Of a DNA stretch of 64,000 nt, positions 60,415 to 64,000 are shown in pieces (position 1 is the first letter of the stretch; every line of letters begins with the position of its first letter). Location of the stretch: assembly GCA_964531385.1 (NCBI GenBank), contig CAZHGC010000001.1, forward strand, positions 1 through 64,000, read 5' to 3'. The position numbers and the translations under genes are program-made. Source of the stretch: MGBC114079 sp964531385. Its GTDB lineage: Bacteria > Bacillota > Clostridia > Lachnospirales > CAG-274. A model generated the notes under the pieces. That model was not told the DNA's origin, did not search any database, and worked only from the letters and a program-made list of their open reading frames with translations.

Positions 60415-60616
60415 TATGGATTTGGGGCAATGGTATACAATTGTAATTTTACGATGTTGACTTAAATCAATGTTTATGTATTGGAAATTTGGGGCTTTAA
60501 CCGGAGATGCCGCATAAAGATAAAATAAAAATAATTTTACAAAAAATTTATTTTTGGTTAAAATTTTTTGATTAACGACTGAATTATTTTTATTTTTGAT
60601 TATGCGGCGTTTTTTT
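60415..60616 (+). ncRNA. Candidate ~200-nt small RNA ending in a long hairpin
   Basis: This 360-base gap has no gene on the + strand. A promoter candidate lies at its left. At its right is a long hairpin: 60509-60535 pairs with 60583-60608 as nine base pairs (GCCGCATAA/TTATGCGGC), a small internal loop, then fourteen more A-T pairs. A 47-nt loop separates the arms, and seven T residues follow (60610-60616). TTTGGGGC occurs twice upstream (60420-60427, 60488-60495). It could be a small RNA or simply a large feoB terminator. I recognise no known RNA family. Confidence 0.4.
60509..60616 (+). terminator. Long terminator hairpin downstream of feoB
   Basis: Twenty-three paired positions in two blocks with a 47-nt loop, followed by seven T residues. 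It works on the + strand only; the opposite strand lacks a T-run. It probably ends both feoAB and the candidate RNA. Confidence 0.75.
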
Positions 60617-60664
60617 GAAGTTAAACAATGTTTTTGTAATTGACCGATTTATATTTTGCGGTTA

Positions 60665-60692
60665 CCTCTTGCGGTTTTTGCCGACAAGGAGG
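60665..60692. repeat. Imperfect hairpin at the end of the DUF1540 gene
   Basis: CCTCTTGCGG (60665-60674) pairs with CCGACAAGGAGG (60681-60692) with two bulged bases. It lies 11 bases beyond the stop of the minus-strand gene, so it may terminate it, but no clear U-run follows on that strand. Confidence 0.4.
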
Positions 60693-60703
60693 CTTTTGAA
60701 ATT

Positions 60704-60871
60704 TTAATTACAGCAACATTCGAAACTTTTACATTCTGTTTCACAAACACTTTTTGCTTCTTGTTTTTCGCTTCCAATTACGATATCTGTTAATTTGCAA
60801 TAATCGGAAGAATCGTGGAATTTACAACTTCCAACACGACATTTGATTGCCTGATTACCTACGTTTGACAT
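60704..60871 (-). CDS. DUF1540-family small Cys-rich protein
   Basis: 55 aa on the minus strand with a perfect TAGGAGGTG ribosome site. It has the DUF1540 pattern C-x-V-x-x-C-x-F at residues 11-18, then Y-C-K-L-T-D-I-V-I-G, and the final E-T-E-C-K-S-F-E-C-C-C. Seven cysteines suggest metal binding. These proteins are common in Clostridia, often linked to sporulation or stress; the function is unknown. Longer starts upstream lack a ribosome site. Confidence 0.85.
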   Translation of the reverse strand: MSNVGNQAIKCRVGSCKFHDSSDYCKLTDIVIGSEKQEAKSVCETECKSFECCCN

Positions 60872-60987
60872 TGTATCACCTCCTACAAAATAAATTATTG
60901 CCATAACAAAAAATAATATTCGTTTATTTTTTTTATTTTAGAAAGTTAATTTTATAAAATTTTAATTTGTGCCGAAAGGGTGATTTT

Positions 60988-61917
60988 ATGTTTTTCTTTG
61001 ACGGACATTGCGACACGATTACAACAGCTATGAAAAAAAACGAAAAGCTTTTCAGAAATAGTTGTCATATTGACATTGAAAGATTGTGCAAATTTGAAAA
61101 TCCCGTTCAAGTTTTTTCAATTTGGCTTGAAAAAGAAAAACTTTCAAAACCGTTTTTTTATACTAATGAGGCTATTGATTTTTTTGAAAAAGAAGCTGAG
61201 GAAAACAGCGATTTTTTTGGAATTGCAAAAAATTATTGCGATATTGCCGAAAATATGCAAAATAACAAAGTTAGCGGAATTTTGGGAATTGAGGGCTGTG
61301 AGGCTTTTGAGGGGAAAGAAGAGAATATATATAATTTTTTTGAGAGGGGTGTTAGAGTTTTTACGATTACTTGGAATTATGAAAATGAACTTGGATTTGG
61401 AGCGGCAACAAAAAGCCGAGAATGCCTTAAACCATTTGGAAAAAGGGCGGTTCAAATTATAAACGAATTAAACGGAATTGTTGATGTATCTCATCTTAAT
61501 GAGGCGGGATTTTGGGATATTTGCGAAATTTCGGACAGGGCTTTTATTGCAAGCCATTCTAATTCAAAAAAAGTTTGTGGGCATTTTAGAAATTTGAGCG
61601 ATGAACAAATTGTTGAAATTTCAAAACGCAAGGGCATTATTGGAATTAATTTATATCCTTTTTTTCTTCAAGAAAGCGGAACGGCTGATATATATTCAAT
61701 TATTAAACATATTGAGCACATTCTTGAAGTTGGCGGGGAAGAGGTTTTGGGGATTGGCTGTGATTTTGATGGCATTGATTGTTCGCCGAGAGGGATTGAA
61801 AATGTTTTGGATATTGAAAAGTTGTATTTAAAAATTTTAGAACATTTTGGTGAAAATGTAACAAAAAGGATTGTGGGCGACAATTTTTTGAATTTTTTTC
61901 GAAAATTTACTGAATAA
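60988..61917 (+). CDS. Membrane dipeptidase (peptidase M19)
   Basis: 309 aa. A zinc dipeptidase of the renal-dipeptidase type. The metal ligands run in order: D-G-H-C-D-T (H-x-D) near residue 5, G-I-E-G-C-E near residue 103, S-H-S-N near 190 and G-C-D-F-D-G near 255. There is no signal peptide, so it should be cytoplasmic despite the family name. The ATG at 60988 has GAAAGGGTG; a longer reading is rejected. It is a single gene in its own transcript. Confidence 0.92.
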   Translation: MFFFDGHCDTITTAMKKNEKLFRNSCHIDIERLCKFENPVQVFSIWLEKEKLSKPFFYTNEAIDFFEKEAEENSDFFGIAKNYCDIAENMQNNKVSGILGIEGCEAFEGKEENIYNFFERGVRVFTITWNYENELGFGAATKSRECLKPFGKRAVQIINELNGIVDVSHLNEAGFWDICEISDRAFIASHSNSKKVCGHFRNLSDEQIVEISKRKGIIGINLYPFFLQESGTADIYSIIKHIEHILEVGGEEVLGIGCDFDGIDCSPRGIENVLDIEKLYLKILEHFGENVTKRIVGDNFLNFFRKFTE

Positions 61918-62154
61918 TTTGCAAATAAATTGATTTTTCGGCTTGCAAATGCTCGCAAAATGTTATAAAATTATTATAGGAGTGTTTTGTTTAAACAATA
62001 CAAGACATTATTGACATCATTGATTATGAGTGTTTTTTTGTTGAAAATGCGAATAATTTTTGATGTGAATTTTTATTTGAAAACAATACAAGTTGATGTT
62101 TGTTTTTTGACAATTTGAATTTTTATTTTAGGACAATGCGGGACGGTGATTTGA
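61918..62154. other. Intergenic region with a 12-base direct repeat
   Basis: AAACAATACAAG occurs twice, at 61993-62004 and 62081-62092 (88 bases apart). Near the left end TTGCAA (61943-61948) and TATAAA (61964-61969) may form a weak promoter. No convincing gene is present. Confidence 0.5.
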
Positions 62155-63351
62155 ATGAATTTATCAAAAAGAGCTATACAAATTAAGCCATCTGAAACTT
62201 TGAGTATTCTTGAAATTGCAAATAAGATGAATGAAGATGGGGAAGATGTTGTTATTTTTGGAGCCGGCGAACCGGACTTTGATACGGCATATTCTGTTAA
62301 AGAAGCCGCAATTAAAGCTATAAATGATAATTTTACAAGATATACACCGGGAGCCGGAATTGAAGAGCTTAGAAAAGCAATTTGCGACAAACTTGAACGA
62401 GACAACGATTTACATTATGATTATGAACAAATTGTTGTTTCGAACGGAAGCAAACAAGCTGTTCTTAATGCGTGCATTGCTATTTTGGATTATGGTGATG
62501 AGGTTATTATCCCTTCTCCTTACTGGGTTAGTTATCCGGAAATTGTTAAGCTTGCAGGCGGTGTGCCGGTTATTGTTAAAACGGAAAAAGAAAATTGTTT
62601 TAAAGTTACAAAAGAGCAACTTGAAAATGCTTTTACGGATAAAACCAAGGCAATTATATTAAATTCGCCTTGCAATCCTTCGGGAATGATTTATTCTTTG
62701 CAGGATTTACAAATTGTTGCCGATTTTGCACAAAGGCATAATATTTTTATAATTTCCGATGAATTATATGAAAAATTTACATACAGCAGTAAACTTAAAC
62801 ATATAAGCATTGCAACTTTGGGAAAAGATATATATGAGCGAACTATTGTTGTTAACGGTCTTTCAAAAAGCCACGCTATGACGGGTTGGAGAATTGGTTA
62901 TACAGCATCTACAAAAGAGATTGCAACAGTTATGGCAAACATTCAAAGCCACAGCACTTCAAACATTAATTCTGTTGCTCAAAAAGCGGCGGTTGAGGCT
63001 TTGAACGGAAACCAAGACTGCGTTTATGCTATGGTTGACGAATTTAAACACAGGCGAGACTATATTGCACAAAGAGTTTCTGATATTCCGTTTTTGAGCT
63101 CACTTATGCCGAAAGGTGCATTTTATCTTTTTGTTGACATTTCTAAAATGTGCGGTATGGAAGTTTTAGGTGTTAAAATTGCGAATGCAAGCGATATTTC
63201 CAAAATTTTATTGGATAAATATAAAGTTGCGGTTGTTCCTTGTGACTCCTTTGGGTTTGAAAATTATATAAGACTATCATACGCTATTTCTATGGAACAT
63301 ATTGTTAAGGGCATTAATAGAATTGAAAAATTTGTTAAAGATAATTTTTAA
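62155..63351 (+). CDS. Class I pyridoxal-phosphate aminotransferase (aspartate type)
   Basis: 398 aa. It has the family start P-S-E-T-L-S-I-L-E-I-A, then F-G-A-G-E-P-D-F-D-T near residue 40, G-S-K-Q-A-V-L-N-A near 100, N-S-P-C-N-P-S-G near 172 and S-D-E-L-Y-E near 200. The PLP lysine is in S-K-S-H-A-M-T-G-W-R-I-G-Y near residue 237. It is of the AAT-I gamma type seen in Clostridia, most often aspartate aminotransferase, but substrate is not certain. Its start has a weak GACGGTGA site. Confidence 0.92.
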   Translation: MNLSKRAIQIKPSETLSILEIANKMNEDGEDVVIFGAGEPDFDTAYSVKEAAIKAINDNFTRYTPGAGIEELRKAICDKLERDNDLHYDYEQIVVSNGSKQAVLNACIAILDYGDEVIIPSPYWVSYPEIVKLAGGVPVIVKTEKENCFKVTKEQLENAFTDKTKAIILNSPCNPSGMIYSLQDLQIVADFAQRHNIFIISDELYEKFTYSSKLKHISIATLGKDIYERTIVVNGLSKSHAMTGWRIGYTASTKEIATVMANIQSHSTSNINSVAQKAAVEALNGNQDCVYAMVDEFKHRRDYIAQRVSDIPFLSSLMPKGAFYLFVDISKMCGMEVLGVKIANASDISKILLDKYKVAVVPCDSFGFENYIRLSYAISMEHIVKGINRIEKFVKDNF

Positions 63352-63374
63352 TATATTATTTAGGTGATTTTGTG

Positions 63375-64000
63375 ATGGATTTTAAAAAAATTGTTATAAA
63401 AGACGTTGCAAACAATATGATTCTTGCAAAAGATGTTATTGCTAAAAACGGAACAGTTCTTTCTGTTAAAGGGTCTGCTGTATCTAATAATGATATTCAT
63501 AAATTTAATAAATATGATATTGACCATATTTATATTTATGAACAAATTAATGCAAATCCTTTTGATATTGATGATGATTACGATTTTGAAGAAGAATGTA
63601 AAAAAGCTACTATTGAAAGAAAAGAATTTAAAAAGTTTATTGATATTTATAAAAACAGGGTTGATAAAATAAAATCGTGTTTTGAAGAAATATATAATGG
63701 CAAGAGCATCAGCGTATCTTCTTTGTTTCAAAACACATCTTCGATTATGGACGAAATATCTTGCAAAAGCGATGTTGTTAATTATATATATTGCATAAGA
63801 GATTTTGACGATTATACATATCGTCATTCAATTAATGTTTCTATTTTATGCTATTTATATGCCGAATGGACGAATATGTCTTATGCTGAAAAAAGGAACA
63901 TTACCATTGCGGGGATTTTGCACGATGTTGGAAAAACGATGGTTGATGATGAAATTTTGCAAAAAAGCGGGAAACTTACACAGGCGGAATTTCACGAAAT
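63375..64000 (+). CDS. HD-GYP-type protein, 5' part only (runs off the window)
   Basis: The first 208 codons are open to the window's end, so the gene is cut here. An N-terminal part of ~120 residues (DUF3391-like in length) precedes an HD domain with Y-R-H-S-I-N-V-S and I-L-H-D-V-G-K. HD-GYP proteins break down c-di-GMP; the GYP motif would lie beyond the end. Start ATG at 63375 follows TAGGTGATTTTGTG; a GTG three bases before is possible. It lies 24 bases after the aminotransferase, so they may share a transcript. Confidence 0.85.
   Translation, partial: MDFKKIVIKDVANNMILAKDVIAKNGTVLSVKGSAVSNNDIHKFNKYDIDHIYIYEQINANPFDIDDDYDFEEECKKATIERKEFKKFIDIYKNRVDKIKSCFEEIYNGKSISVSSLFQNTSSIMDEISCKSDVVNYIYCIRDFDDYTYRHSINVSILCYLYAEWTNMSYAEKRNITIAGILHDVGKTMVDDEILQKSGKLTQAEFHE

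Noticed and set aside
61987..62118. A 43-codon reading frame starting at TTG after AGGAG
   Set aside because: The ribosome site is only 4 bases from the TTG, and the product is an irregular hydrophobic mix with codon use unlike its neighbours. It also spans the direct repeats.
1..64000. Mobile elements, CRISPR arrays, toxin-antitoxin or defence systems
   Set aside because: I looked for transposase or integrase motifs, regularly spaced repeats and nuclease/ATPase defence pairs and saw none.

Overview
The window is a low-GC stretch of a Gram-positive, anaerobic-type member of the Clostridia (Bacillota), most like the Lachnospirales. The evidence is the gene content: HemZ, FliY rather than FliN alone, FlbD, a TIGR02530-like flagellar protein, a DUF1540-type and a DUF6472-type small protein, a clostridial M16C peptidase and FeoAB. 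Codon use is strongly A/T-ended (GTT, CTT, GAA, AAA). Almost everything is on the + strand. No insertion sequence, prophage, CRISPR array, rRNA or complete tRNA is visible.

Layout. (1) 1-1970: a ~187-nt structured RNA with its own promoter and terminal U-run, best read as 6S RNA; an RseC-family membrane protein; and two minus-strand genes, a 59-aa Cys-containing protein and a membrane-anchored TPR protein. (2) 1972-15940: a UvrD-type helicase, a 35-aa membrane microprotein, then a housekeeping run rel-dtd-MBL hydrolase-hemZ-hisS-aspS-folC. It ends in a poorly known cassette: a 49-aa protein, a zinc-ribbon/TPR/membrane protein, a 141-aa unknown and a DUF4870-like membrane protein. (3) 15959-21971: an M16C zinc peptidase with an odd start, then purM-purN-purD.

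(4) 22000-51648: a single flagellar supercluster of about 29.5 kb, starting at a near-consensus sigma-A promoter. Rod, MS-ring, switch and export ATPase genes (flgBC fliEFGHIJ) come first. A MotE-like protein, fliK, flgD and flgE follow; then flbD, motAB, fliL, fliM, fliY, cheY, fliOPQR and flhBA; then flhF, flhG, a PilZ protein, cheD, the sigma-28 gene and a tail of FapA-like and small membrane genes. Two further sigma-A-like promoters lie inside it (before flbD and before flhA), each associated with an inverted repeat. CheA, CheW, CheB and CheC are absent from the usual place next to cheD. (5) 51694-57941: nfo, an SDR reductase, a membrane/TPR protein, then the conserved holB-ricT-trmN6-like-rsmI group. 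(6) 57984-64000: feoA-feoB, a candidate ~200-nt small RNA ending in a long hairpin, a minus-strand DUF1540 protein, an M19 dipeptidase, a class I aminotransferase, and the first 208 codons of an HD-GYP-type protein that runs off the end.

How the parts fit: the supercluster encodes the flagellar basal body, hook, motor, switch and type III export machine plus its late sigma factor. c-di-GMP input is suggested by the PilZ gene and by the HD-GYP gene at the window's edge. I see no clearly new defence or mobile system. The most unusual material is regulatory (internal flagellar promoters on palindromes, 6S-like RNA, the post-feoB RNA) and architectural (four-repeat FlgD, Gln/Pro-repeat FliY linker, His-rich FeoB loop).
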